Shown piece by piece: positions 8,319 through 16,587 of a stretch of 25,217 nucleotides of DNA; position 1 is the first letter of the stretch, and every line of letters begins with the position of its first letter. The position numbers and the translations under genes are program-made. Origin of the DNA: JAUXLW01 sp964195005 (lineage in GTDB: Bacteria; Actinomycetota; Acidimicrobiia; Spongiisociales; SHLN01); contig CAXMOO010000210.1 of assembly GCA_964195005.1 (NCBI GenBank), forward strand, positions 1 through 25,217, read 5' to 3'. The notes below the pieces were generated by a model. The model was given only the letters and a program-made list of their open reading frames with translations. It was not told the origin of the DNA and did no database searches.

Positions 8319-8411
8319 ATGGTGGCGCTCTCGCTCGATGATTTGCTAGAGACGAGCGAAGAGCTGCGGCGTTTGTGGAACGCCGGCCGACAGCCACCGG
8401 CGCCCATTTAG
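8319..8411 (+). other. Gap between heme and sugar operons: possible 30-codon ORF containing a hairpin
   Basis: The 199-nt gap (8225-8423) holds an ATG-initiated 30-codon frame (MVALSLDDLLETSEELRRLW and ten more residues) ending 12 nt before the next gene. Inside it is a perfect 7-bp inverted repeat, CGGCGTT (8367-8373) and AACGCCG (8379-8385), around a 5-nt loop. No T-tract follows, so it is not a classical terminator. It could terminate the heme operon, act as a leader structure for the sugar operon, or be chance in GC-rich DNA. I do not recognise the peptide. Confidence 0.25.
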
Positions 8412-8423
8412 GCTTCACAGGAG

Positions 8424-10817
8424 ATGCGGCACCACGTCCATGATCACTGCCTGAATCCGGCCCCGGGTGGTCCCGGCATTGAGCCGCGCTGGACGAGAGC
8501 CACCAAGGACGCAGTCGGGACCGCCCATTCGAGTGCCTCGCACGTGTGGTTCACGATCTCTGCGGGTGTCCTCACTGAGGTCTACTGGCCCACCCTCGAC
8601 CGGCCTCAGGTGCGTGATCTGCAGTTCCTGGTGAGCGATGGGGCGACCTTCTTCCACGATGAGCGGCGTCATATGGTCTCGAATGTCGAGCCCCTGGATG
8701 ACAACGCTCTGGGCTATCGAGTGGTTCAGGAGGATCGGCAGGGGCGCTACCGGTTGGAAAAGGAGATCATCACCGACCCGGATCTGTCTTCGGTCATCAT
8801 GCGGGTGCGTTTTCAGGCCGAAGACGGGTTACGCCTGTTTCTGTTGTGTGCCCCCCATCTCGAAATCGCCGGTTATGGCAACAGCGGCGAAGTTGCCGAG
8901 GTGGGCGACTCCACCATTCTCCTGGCCAACAAGGACTCCACGTGGATGGCAGTCGGGGCCTCGGCGCCCTTTCTGAAGACATCTGTCGGGTATGTCGGTG
9001 AGACCGACGGATGGCAGGACCTCGCTGAAAATTTCGACATGACCTTCGATTACGACTGTGCCCTCGACGGCAACATTGCTTTGACCGCCGAGGTGGAGGT
9101 GCCGATCGACGGCGAGTTCACCGTTGCCATGTCTTTCTCAGACTGGCGGCACGGCTGCGTCACCGCCTTGCTGCAGGCTTTGGGCTTGCCCTTCGAGCAT
9201 TACCGGCGCCGGTTCATCGAAGGCTGGCAGGAGGTGGGCTCAACCCTTGCCGACCTGGAGCCGTTCTCGAGCGATCAGGGCGTGCTGTATCGCCGCAGCC
9301 GGGCGCTGCTGCTGGCTCACGAAGACAAGCTCTATCCGGGTGCCATCATCGCCTCGCTGTCGATCCCGTGGGGAGAGGCCAAAGGCGACCACGAACTTGG
9401 CGGGTACCACCTGGTGTGGAGCCGTGACATGGTCAACAGTGCCACCGGTTTGCTGGCCGCCGGGGACACGGTGACGCCCCTGCGAGCCCTCATCTACCTG
9501 GCTGCTTCCCAGCTGCCCGATGGGGGCTTTTATCAGAACTTCTGGATCTCAGGAGAGCCCTACTGGCACGGCATCCAACTGGACGAAGTGGCGTTTCCCA
9601 TCATCCTTGCCTGGCGGCTGCACGATCTCGACGCCCTGGCCGACTTTGATCCCTTTGACCTTGTCAGCCGGGCAGCCGGATACCTAATCCGCAACGGGCC
9701 GGCCACACCACAGGAAAGGTGGGAGGAAGCGGCCGGCTATTCGCCTTCGACTCTGGCCTCGAACATCACCGCCCTCACCTGTGCAGCTCTGTTCATGCGC
9801 CGGCGGGGCGACGACCACACTGCCGACTTCCTCCAGGCTTACGCTGACTTTCTCGATTGCCATATCGAGCAGTGGACCGTTACCAACCAGGGGACTTTGC
9901 ATCCCGATGTGTCGCGCCATTACATCCGCATCAATCCCGACGATCCGGCCGACCCCATTCCCTCGGGTGACGTTGATGCCAGCCAACTGGTCATAGCCAA
10001 TCGCGGCCCCGGCGAGCAGTTCGAGTTCCCGGCTCGAGCCGTGGTCGACGCCGGGTTTCTCGAGTTTGTGCGTTACGGGATTCGCCGCCCGGACGATCCG
10101 CTGATTGAGGATTCGCTACGCGTGATCGATCACGTTCTAAAAGTGGACACCGCGGTGGGCCCGGTCTGGCACCGTTATAACCACGATGGCTACGGTGAAC
10201 AGGCAGACGGCAGCCCCTATATGGGCTACGGCGTTGGGCGGGCCTGGCCGCTGCTCACAGGCGAGCGGGGACACTACGAGTTTGCCGCCGGGCGGCCCAT
10301 CGACACCTATATCCGGGCATTAGAGGGCTTCGCCTACGGCACCGGGTTGCTTCCCGAGCAGGTGTGGGACGGCGAGGACATCCCCGGCCACCATCTCGAG
10401 TTTGGCAAACCCACGGGGGCAGCCATGCCGCTCATGTGGGCGCACGCCGAGTACATCAAGCTGCTCCGCACCAAACGGGACGGTCGGGTGTTCGATCTGG
10501 TGCCGGAAGTCGCGGCCCGTTACCTCCCTCACGAAGAGTGCCAGTCCGTCGAGGTTTGGAAGCTGAACCGCCAGGTGCAACACGTGGGGGCCGGGATGCT
10601 TCTCCGGGTGTTGGCGCCCCGCGACTTCACGCTCCGCTGGAGCTTCGATGGGTGGGGGACCGATAACACTGCTTCTGCCAGCGGCACCGGGGTCGGAATC
10701 TGGTACGTCGACCTGGCGCCCGGGAATGAGAGGGGCGATCACGTACGTTTCACCTTTCGATGGGAAGAAACCAACCAATGGGACGGCTCCGAGTACCAGG
10801 TCGCTGTCGTCCGCTAG
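8424..10817 (+). CDS. Glycoside hydrolase family 15 enzyme (glucoamylase / glucodextranase type)
   Basis: 797 aa. The N-terminal third is the beta-sandwich of bacterial GH15 enzymes (PGGPGIEPRWTRATKDAVGT, then VWFTISAGVLTEVYWPTLDR). From about residue 285 follows the (alpha/alpha)6 barrel with GGYHLVWSRDMVNSATGLLA. The likely general acid is E388 in QLDEVAFP and the likely base is E645 in LPEQVWD, at the positions used by Arthrobacter glucodextranase (Glu430/Glu628). The reaction is inverting release of beta-glucose from alpha-glucan ends. No signal peptide is visible, so it should act in the cytoplasm on glycogen or imported dextrins. ATG 8424 directly abuts AGGAG with no spacer, so a CTG at 8451 cannot be excluded, although residues upstream of it are few. 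It heads the sugar operon, 16 nt before tal. Confidence 0.92.
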   Translation: MRHHVHDHCLNPAPGGPGIEPRWTRATKDAVGTAHSSASHVWFTISAGVLTEVYWPTLDRPQVRDLQFLVSDGATFFHDERRHMVSNVEPLDDNALGYRVVQEDRQGRYRLEKEIITDPDLSSVIMRVRFQAEDGLRLFLLCAPHLEIAGYGNSGEVAEVGDSTILLANKDSTWMAVGASAPFLKTSVGYVGETDGWQDLAENFDMTFDYDCALDGNIALTAEVEVPIDGEFTVAMSFSDWRHGCVTALLQALGLPFEHYRRRFIEGWQEVGSTLADLEPFSSDQGVLYRRSRALLLAHEDKLYPGAIIASLSIPWGEAKGDHELGGYHLVWSRDMVNSATGLLAAGDTVTPLRALIYLAASQLPDGGFYQNFWISGEPYWHGIQLDEVAFPIILAWRLHDLDALADFDPFDLVSRAAGYLIRNGPATPQERWEEAAGYSPSTLASNITALTCAALFMRRRGDDHTADFLQAYADFLDCHIEQWTVTNQGTLHPDVSRHYIRINPDDPADPIPSGDVDASQLVIANRGPGEQFEFPARAVVDAGFLEFVRYGIRRPDDPLIEDSLRVIDHVLKVDTAVGPVWHRYNHDGYGEQADGSPYMGYGVGRAWPLLTGERGHYEFAAGRPIDTYIRALEGFAYGTGLLPEQVWDGEDIPGHHLEFGKPTGAAMPLMWAHAEYIKLLRTKRDGRVFDLVPEVAARYLPHEECQSVEVWKLNRQVQHVGAGMLLRVLAPRDFTLRWSFDGWGTDNTASASGTGVGIWYVDLAPGNERGDHVRFTFRWEETNQWDGSEYQVAVVR

Positions 10818-10833
10818 TTCGAAATGAGGAGTC

Positions 10834-11925
10834 ATGAGCAAGTTCAAAGAGGTGCACCAGGCCGGAACGTCCCTCTGGTTCGATTTCATCAGGCGAGATC
10901 TGCTCGAGGATGGCGTCCTGGCGGACCTGGTGGCTGAAGGCATCCGTGGAGTCACGTCGAATCCTTCGATCTTCGAGAAGGCGATAGCCGAGAGCACCGA
11001 GTACGACGACGACATCCGACAGGCTTTGGGCAAGAATCCCGACTGCTCGGTGAACGACCTCTACGAGTCGTTCGCCATCGAAGACATCCGCGGCGCGGCC
11101 GACACCCTGCGGGGGGTGTACGACGAGTCAGACGCTGCCGACGGCTTCGTCAGCCTGGAGGTGTCGCCCCTGCTCGCCTCTGACACGGCCGCCACCGTCG
11201 AAGAGGCCCGGCGCCTGTGGGCGGCGGTAGATCGCCCCAACCTCTTGATCAAGGTCCCGGCCACCGACGAGGGGGTCCCGGCGATCGAGACGCTCATCAG
11301 CGAGGGCATCAACGTCAACGTCACCCTCATTTTCTCGCTGGCTCACTACGAGGCCATCGCCCGGGCCTACATTCGCGGCCTCGAGCAAGCAGAGGACCCA
11401 TCGCGGATCGCTTCGGTGGCCTCCTTCTTCGTAAGTCGGGTGGATACCGACACGGACAATGCTCTCACCCAGATCGGGAGCGATGCAGCGTTACAGCTGC
11501 GGGGTAAGGCGGGGATTGCCAACTCCAAGCAGGCTTATCGGCTCTACGAGGATCTTTTCGGCGTCGAGAATTTCGGGCACCTCAACGGCCGTCCCCAGCG
11601 CCTCCTGTGGGCAAGTACCGGCACCAAGAACGCTGAGTACTCAGATGTCCTCTATGTCGAAGAGCTCGTCGGGCCCAACACCGTCAACACCGTGCCACCC
11701 CACACTCTCGATGCATTTCGGGACCATGGCGAGGTGCGTGGCGCCACCATCACTCAGGCCTGGGGTGAGGCCGACGCGGTCATCGCCGGCCTGGCCGAAG
11801 TCGGGGTCGACTTCGATGCGATCACCGCCGACCTGCAGGTGAAGGGGGTTGACTCCTTCGCGGCCGCCTTCCAAGGGTTGATGAGCAGCTTGACCGAGAA
11901 GCGCGGGCTGGTTGATGCCGGCTGA
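10834..11925 (+). CDS. tal: Transaldolase
   Basis: 363 aa from ATG 10834, preceded by GAGGAG. Family landmarks are VTSNPSIFEKAIAEST near the N-terminus, the Schiff-base lysine K140 in NLLIKVPATDEG, then INVNVTLIFSLAHYE and VASFFVSRVDTDTDN. Length and wording fit the actinobacterial/cyanobacterial type-2 transaldolase, which in some organisms is fused to glucose-6-phosphate isomerase. Here the two genes are separate but overlap, as if a fusion had been split or not formed. The enzyme transfers dihydroxyacetone units between sedoheptulose-7-phosphate and glyceraldehyde-3-phosphate. Its 3' end runs 11 nt into pgi. Confidence 0.95.
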   Translation: MSKFKEVHQAGTSLWFDFIRRDLLEDGVLADLVAEGIRGVTSNPSIFEKAIAESTEYDDDIRQALGKNPDCSVNDLYESFAIEDIRGAADTLRGVYDESDAADGFVSLEVSPLLASDTAATVEEARRLWAAVDRPNLLIKVPATDEGVPAIETLISEGINVNVTLIFSLAHYEAIARAYIRGLEQAEDPSRIASVASFFVSRVDTDTDNALTQIGSDAALQLRGKAGIANSKQAYRLYEDLFGVENFGHLNGRPQRLLWASTGTKNAEYSDVLYVEELVGPNTVNTVPPHTLDAFRDHGEVRGATITQAWGEADAVIAGLAEVGVDFDAITADLQVKGVDSFAAAFQGLMSSLTEKRGLVDAG

Positions 11926-13552
11926 GATGACCTTTGAGCTGGGAAAGCTCGCCCCCGCCGTCGACCGGCGTTTGGCGGAGTGGGAGGCCGAGGGGATAGG
12001 CCGGCGCATCTGGGACCGCGACCCGACCGTTTGGGCAGAGACCGACCTTCCAGAGCTGAGCGACCGCCTCGGTTGGCTCACTCTCCCCGGAGAAATGGCC
12101 GCGCAGCTGGAGGAATTGAAGGGTTTTGCTTCGACGGTGGCCGAGGGAAGCATGACCCATGTGGTGCTGGCAGGGATGGGTGGATCCAGCCTCGCCCCCG
12201 AGGTCTTCCAGGCCACGCTCGGCAATGCAGAGGGCTACCCGGAGCTCATAGTGCTCGACAGCACCCACCCCGACGCCGTGCGGAGCATCGACGACCGGAT
12301 CGATCTGGCCACCACACTGTTCGTGATCGCTTCGAAATCGGGCACCACCCTCGAGACGATGAGCTTCTTTCAATACTTCTGGGCCCGCCTGGGAGCAGCC
12401 GGCCTGGCCCAGGGCGATCACTTCATCGCGCTCACCGATCCCGGCAGCCAGCTGGCGGAACTGGCCGAGACCAGACGGTTCCGCCGGGTGTTCGAAACGC
12501 CCCCCGAGGTGGGGGGCCGCTATTCGGCCCTCACCGCATTCGGATTGGTTCCGGCTGCCCTCATCGGAGCCGACGTGGACCAGATCCTGGCGAGCGCGGC
12601 CTCAGTCGCTGCAGCCTGCTCGGCCGCCACCCCCGCCGCCGAAAACCCCGGCCTTGTGTTAGGAGCCATCTGGGGAGAGGCCGCGCTGGCGGGACGCGAC
12701 AAAGTCACATTCGTGGTGTCTCCCAGCCTGACGGCGTTTCCCAACTGGCTCGAGCAGCTAATCGCCGAGAGCACCGGCAAGGACGGAACCGGAATTGTTC
12801 CGGTGGCAGGGGAGGACCTGGCCCCGCCGGAGGGCTATGCCGATGATCGGTTGTTCGTTCGTTATCGATTGGCAGGGGAGAATGGTGCCGACTCCGAGCT
12901 GGCTGCCCTCGCTAAAACCGGACATCCCGTGGTCACAATCGAGTTAGCGCAGCTGGAGGATCTGGGAGGCGAGATCTTCCGGGCCGAGTTCGCCACCGCC
13001 GCCGCCGGGGCCGTGCTGGGGATTCACCCCTTCAATCAGCCAGATGTTCAGCTGGCAAAAGAGCTGGCCCGCCAGGCGATGGCCGGCGACCTCAACGGAG
13101 GCGCTCCGATTGGCGCCGTCAGCCCGGCGAACGCCAACGAGCTGATGACCTGGCTCGGTTCCTTGCCCGTGGGTGGATACATCGGCCTGCAGGCCTATGC
13201 GCCCATGACCGCCACCACCACCGAGCTGCTTCAGGCGCTGCGGCTTCACCTGCGCGACGCGACTACTGCCGCCACCACGGTCGGCTTCGGTCCTCGTTTT
13301 CTGCACTCCACCGGTCAGCTCCACAAGGGCGGGCCCAGCAAGGCAATCTTCATGCAACTCGTCACAGAGCCTGCCGAAGATCTGCCGGTCCCCGAGACCG
13401 ATTACGCCTTTGGGAATCTCATCGCCGCTCAGGCGGAAGGGGATTACCGTGCCCTGCAGGAGCGCGGCCAGCAGGTTCTGAGAGTCCAGCTTGGTCAAGA
13501 TTCCGACCTCGGCCTGGAAACTCTCATCGATTCGGTGAGCTCACTTGTCTGA
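11915..13552 (+). CDS. pgi: Glucose-6-phosphate isomerase
   Basis: 545 aa from ATG 11915; an in-frame TTG directly before it and an ATG at 11927 are alternatives, and none has a clear Shine-Dalgarno, which fits translational coupling to tal. Sugar-isomerase motifs are VVLAGMGGSSLAPEV near residue 88 and SKSGTTLET near 140 (phosphate-binding loop), followed by the second SIS domain with GIHPFNQPDVQLAKELA and the C-terminal STGQLHKGGPSK loop that supplies the catalytic histidine/lysine region. The wording matches the isomerase half of tal-pgi fusion proteins. It interconverts glucose-6-phosphate and fructose-6-phosphate, joining glycolysis to the pentose phosphate genes downstream. Confidence 0.93.
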   Translation: MPAEMTFELGKLAPAVDRRLAEWEAEGIGRRIWDRDPTVWAETDLPELSDRLGWLTLPGEMAAQLEELKGFASTVAEGSMTHVVLAGMGGSSLAPEVFQATLGNAEGYPELIVLDSTHPDAVRSIDDRIDLATTLFVIASKSGTTLETMSFFQYFWARLGAAGLAQGDHFIALTDPGSQLAELAETRRFRRVFETPPEVGGRYSALTAFGLVPAALIGADVDQILASAASVAAACSAATPAAENPGLVLGAIWGEAALAGRDKVTFVVSPSLTAFPNWLEQLIAESTGKDGTGIVPVAGEDLAPPEGYADDRLFVRYRLAGENGADSELAALAKTGHPVVTIELAQLEDLGGEIFRAEFATAAAGAVLGIHPFNQPDVQLAKELARQAMAGDLNGGAPIGAVSPANANELMTWLGSLPVGGYIGLQAYAPMTATTTELLQALRLHLRDATTAATTVGFGPRFLHSTGQLHKGGPSKAIFMQLVTEPAEDLPVPETDYAFGNLIAAQAEGDYRALQERGQQVLRVQLGQDSDLGLETLIDSVSSLV

Positions 13553-14162
13553 GATCTCCACGCTCTTCTTCGATATTGGCGGAGTGTTGCTCACCAACGG
13601 TTGGGACCGCAACAGCCGCCGCCACTGCGTCGAATCATTCGGGCTCGATTTCGAAGAGTTCCGGGACCGGCACGAATTTGTCGCCGATGCCTTCGAAACC
13701 GGCCGCCTGACAATCGATGAGTACCTCGAACGAACCATCTTCTACCGGGCGCGGGACTTCACTATCGAGGATTTTCTGGAAGCCATGGTGGCCGAGTCCC
13801 AGCCCTATCCCGACTCCTTGCAGGTAGTGGCCGACCTAGCCGGCTCCGGCAGCTACCTCCTGGCAACCCTCAACAATGAGTCGCGGGAGCTCAACGAAGC
13901 AAGGATCGAGAGGTTCCAACTCGACCGGTACTTTGAGTTCTTTCTCAGCTCGGGTTTCCTGGGGGTCAAAAAGCCCGACCAGGCGATCTACCGTATGGCG
14001 TTGCAGCTCACACAGCGTCGGCCCGAGGAGTGCGTCTTTGTAGACGACCGGGATCTGAACCTGGAGTGCGCCGTCACAGAGGGGATGCACACGATTCACT
14101 ATTTGAACGCCGGGCAACTCAGAAAAGAGTTGATAGCCCTCGGGATCGAAATAGAGGAGTAG
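13545..14162 (+). CDS. HAD-superfamily phosphatase, YihX-like
   Basis: 205 aa starting at TTG 13545, overlapping the pgi stop by 8 nt. HAD motifs are FFDIGGVLL (motif I, nucleophile D9), LATLNNES (motif II), GVKKPDQAIY (motif III lysine) and CVFVDDRDLNLECA (motif IV aspartates). The second Asp of the usual DxD is Gly, as is normal for the YihX/epoxide-hydrolase-N-like subgroup. In E. coli YihX dephosphorylates alpha-glucose-1-phosphate. Its place between pgi and gnd in a sugar operon makes a sugar-phosphate substrate plausible, but the substrate is inference. An alpha-helical cap is present at about residues 20-85. Confidence 0.8.
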   Translation: MSEISTLFFDIGGVLLTNGWDRNSRRHCVESFGLDFEEFRDRHEFVADAFETGRLTIDEYLERTIFYRARDFTIEDFLEAMVAESQPYPDSLQVVADLAGSGSYLLATLNNESRELNEARIERFQLDRYFEFFLSSGFLGVKKPDQAIYRMALQLTQRRPEECVFVDDRDLNLECAVTEGMHTIHYLNAGQLRKELIALGIEIEE

Positions 14163-14165
14163 CGA

Positions 14166-15074
14166 GTGGAACTGGGAATGATCGGGCTGGGCAAGATGGG
14201 CGCCAACATGACAGAGCGCCTCGTCAATGGTGGACACGACGTCGTGGCTTACGACCACAATCCCGAAGCCGTCGAGCAAGCTGTGGAAAAAGGTGCCGGG
14301 GGGGCGGATTCCCTCGAAGATCTGGTCGGTCAGCTTGCGACTCCCAAGTATGTCTGGGTGATGGTCCCTGCCGGGGAGCCCACCAACTCAACGCTCGATG
14401 CCCTCGCCGATCTCCTCGAGCCTGGATGCACCGCCATCGACGGCGGGAACTCTTTCTACAAAGACACCCAGGCGACGGCTGCCAAGCTGGCCGCCAAGGG
14501 CATCCATCTGGTGGATGTTGGGGTCTCCGGCGGCATTTGGGGCCTGGCCGAGGGCTACAGCATGATGGTGGGGGGAGACCTCGACACTGTGGAGTCGCTG
14601 CGACCCATTTTTGAGACTCTGGCGCCGGCCCGGGATAGAGGATGGGACCGCATGGGCCCGGTGAGCTCCGGGCATTTCGTGAAGATGATCCACAACGGCA
14701 TCGAATACGGAATGATGCAGTCCTACGCCGAGGGCTTCGCCATCATGCAAAACAAGGAGGAATTCGATCTCGACCTTGGCAACATCGGCCGCGTCTGGCA
14801 ACACGGCAGTGTGGTCCGATCCTGGTTACTCGATCTCACCATCGAGGCGCTCGAGGAGAATCCGACGCTGGCCGGCATAGCTCCCTACGTGCCCGACTCC
14901 GGCGAGGGCCGGTGGACCGTGGCCGAAGCGATCGAACTGAACGTTGCCGCTCCCGTGATCACCCTGGCGCTGATGCGACGGATCGGCTCACGTGACGAAG
15001 TGGAGTTCTCCGACCGGGTTCTGTCGGCCATGCGCAACAGGTTCGGTGGGCACGCGATAAAGAAGGAAGACTGA
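14166..15074 (+). CDS. gnd: 6-phosphogluconate dehydrogenase, short (GndA/NAD-type) form
   Basis: 302 aa from GTG 14166, preceded by GAGGAG three nt after the HAD stop codon's region. The Rossmann motif is GLGKMG at 7-12. Then come DGGNSFYKDT, the substrate loop GVSGGIWGLAEGYSMMVGG, and FVKMIHNGIEYGMMQSYAEG with the catalytic lysine and HNGIEY. The protein lacks the long C-terminal domain of the 470-aa classical enzyme and matches the ~300-aa form, which often prefers NAD. It oxidatively decarboxylates 6-phosphogluconate to ribulose-5-phosphate. The stop TGA shares one base with the zwf start (TGATG). Confidence 0.92.
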   Translation: MELGMIGLGKMGANMTERLVNGGHDVVAYDHNPEAVEQAVEKGAGGADSLEDLVGQLATPKYVWVMVPAGEPTNSTLDALADLLEPGCTAIDGGNSFYKDTQATAAKLAAKGIHLVDVGVSGGIWGLAEGYSMMVGGDLDTVESLRPIFETLAPARDRGWDRMGPVSSGHFVKMIHNGIEYGMMQSYAEGFAIMQNKEEFDLDLGNIGRVWQHGSVVRSWLLDLTIEALEENPTLAGIAPYVPDSGEGRWTVAEAIELNVAAPVITLALMRRIGSRDEVEFSDRVLSAMRNRFGGHAIKKED

Positions 15075-16525
15075 TGGCTGCGGGCATCGAAGCGGCAATC
15101 TTTGTCATAGTGGGCGGCCGGGGAGACCTCGCCCGGCGCAAGTTGCTTCCTGCTGTCGCCCGGCTCGTCGCCCACAGAGCGATCCAGAAGCAGTTTCATG
15201 TTCTAGCGGTCGGCCGCAAGGACTACACCGATGAGGACTATCGCCAGTGGGCCCGCGAGGGTTTGGAGCTTGCCGGCCTGCCCGCGGAGGACATCGCCCA
15301 ATGGTGTCGGGAATGTCTGCATTTTCAGTCTTCGTCCGATGACGCCGGCGGGTGGAAGGCGGTGGAAGACAAGATCAACCAGATCGAATCGCAGCACGGG
15401 CTGCCCGGAAACCGGGTCTTCTACCTGGCCATTCCCCCGAGGGCCGTTCCTGATGTAATCGAAGGCCTGGGCGACGTCGGTCTGAACCTCTCCCCCGGCT
15501 ACACCCGGCTGGTGGTTGAGAAGCCCTTCGGGCGAGACCTGGAATCGGCCCAGGAGCTCAACCAGGCGGTCCACGAGCACTTCGACGAGGGCCAGGTCTA
15601 TCGCATCGACCATTATCTGGGCAAGGAGACAGTCCAGAACCTGCTGGTCTTCCGCTTTGCCAATGTCCTTTTTGAGTCGTCGTGGAATCGGGAGCGGGTC
15701 AAGAGCGTCGAGATCACCGTGGCCGAGGGCCTCGGGTTGGAGGGTCGCGCCGGGTACTACGACAGCGCCGGTGCCATGCGTGACATGATCCAGAACCATG
15801 TCACTCAGGTGATGTCGCTGGTGGCGATGGAACCGCCGGTGAAGCTGGACGCCGATTCCATCCGCAACGAGAAGGTCAAAGTGCTTCGCTCGGTACTCCC
15901 GATCTCGCCCGACGACGTCGTTTTTGGCCAGTACGCCGGCGGCACTGTGGACGACGAGATCCTCGAGAGCTACGTCGAGGAGCCTGATGTGGCCGACTAC
16001 TCTGCCACCGAAACTTCGGTGGCGTTGCGCCTCTACATCGATAACTGGCGTTGGCAGGGGGTCCCCTTCTACCTCAGGACCGGGAAGCGGTTCCCGGAGC
16101 GCCTCACCCAGATTGCGGTGCGGTTCCGAGAGCCCCCCGTGTCTCTTTTTGACCCCAGCGCAGCCTCTGAGGTTCGCTCGGATGCCATCGTCATCACTCT
16201 GCAACCAGATGAGGGGTTCGAGCTCTACTTCGACGTGAAGACCCCGGCCGCGGACATGCAGCTGAAGACTCTGCCGCTGGAGTTTCGATACGCCGATGAG
16301 TTCGGGACACTGCCGGGCGCTTACGAGACTCTGGTGGAGGACATCCTCATGGGCGACCAGACGCTCTTCGTACGGGCCGACGAGGTGGAAGAAGCCTGGC
16401 GGCTCTATCAGCCGATTCTCGACAATCCTCCAGTTCCGGAGCGCTACGCCTCCGGAACCTGGGGTCCGCCGCGATCACTTAGCCTCCCCCATTCCACCGG
16501 GGACCACTGGTGGGTCGACGACTAG
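15074..16525 (+). CDS. zwf: Glucose-6-phosphate 1-dehydrogenase
   Basis: 483 aa from ATG 15074. The nucleotide-binding N-terminus reads VIVGGRGDLARRKLLPA; the more usual GASGDL has Arg in place of the third residue here. The substrate and catalytic signature is RIDHYLGKETVQN at 177-189, with the base His in the following region. Other landmarks are LVVEKPFGRD, AMRDMIQNHVTQVMSL, and WQGVPFYLRTGKRF. It makes 6-phosphogluconolactone with reduction of NAD(P). It is the last gene of the operon. Neither a lactonase (pgl) nor opcA, both common zwf neighbours in actinobacteria, is present in the window. Confidence 0.95.
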   Translation: MAAGIEAAIFVIVGGRGDLARRKLLPAVARLVAHRAIQKQFHVLAVGRKDYTDEDYRQWAREGLELAGLPAEDIAQWCRECLHFQSSSDDAGGWKAVEDKINQIESQHGLPGNRVFYLAIPPRAVPDVIEGLGDVGLNLSPGYTRLVVEKPFGRDLESAQELNQAVHEHFDEGQVYRIDHYLGKETVQNLLVFRFANVLFESSWNRERVKSVEITVAEGLGLEGRAGYYDSAGAMRDMIQNHVTQVMSLVAMEPPVKLDADSIRNEKVKVLRSVLPISPDDVVFGQYAGGTVDDEILESYVEEPDVADYSATETSVALRLYIDNWRWQGVPFYLRTGKRFPERLTQIAVRFREPPVSLFDPSAASEVRSDAIVITLQPDEGFELYFDVKTPAADMQLKTLPLEFRYADEFGTLPGAYETLVEDILMGDQTLFVRADEVEEAWRLYQPILDNPPVPERYASGTWGPPRSLSLPHSTGDHWWVDD

Positions 16526-16570
16526 GCCTTCGAGGAGCCTGCCGACCAATGCCGTTACTTTTCGGCGTGT

Positions 16571-16587
16571 ACTGAGCCCCACTCAGT
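16571..16587. terminator. Possible bidirectional terminator hairpin between zwf and the sigma gene
   Basis: ACTGAG (16571-16576) and CTCAGT (16582-16587) form a 6-bp perfect stem around a 5-nt loop, at the point where two convergent genes end. The hairpin covers the sigma gene's stop codon. Only a short CCTTT follows on the plus strand, so intrinsic termination is not assured. Confidence 0.3.

Noticed and set aside
15203..16204. Minus-strand 333-codon ORF inside zwf
   Set aside because: Antisense shadow of an unmistakable glucose-6-phosphate dehydrogenase.
16545..16567. GCCG...CGGC short inverted repeat after zwf
   Set aside because: A 4-5 bp stem with an 8-nt loop is within chance expectation; the neighbouring 6-bp hairpin at 16571-16587 is the better terminator candidate.
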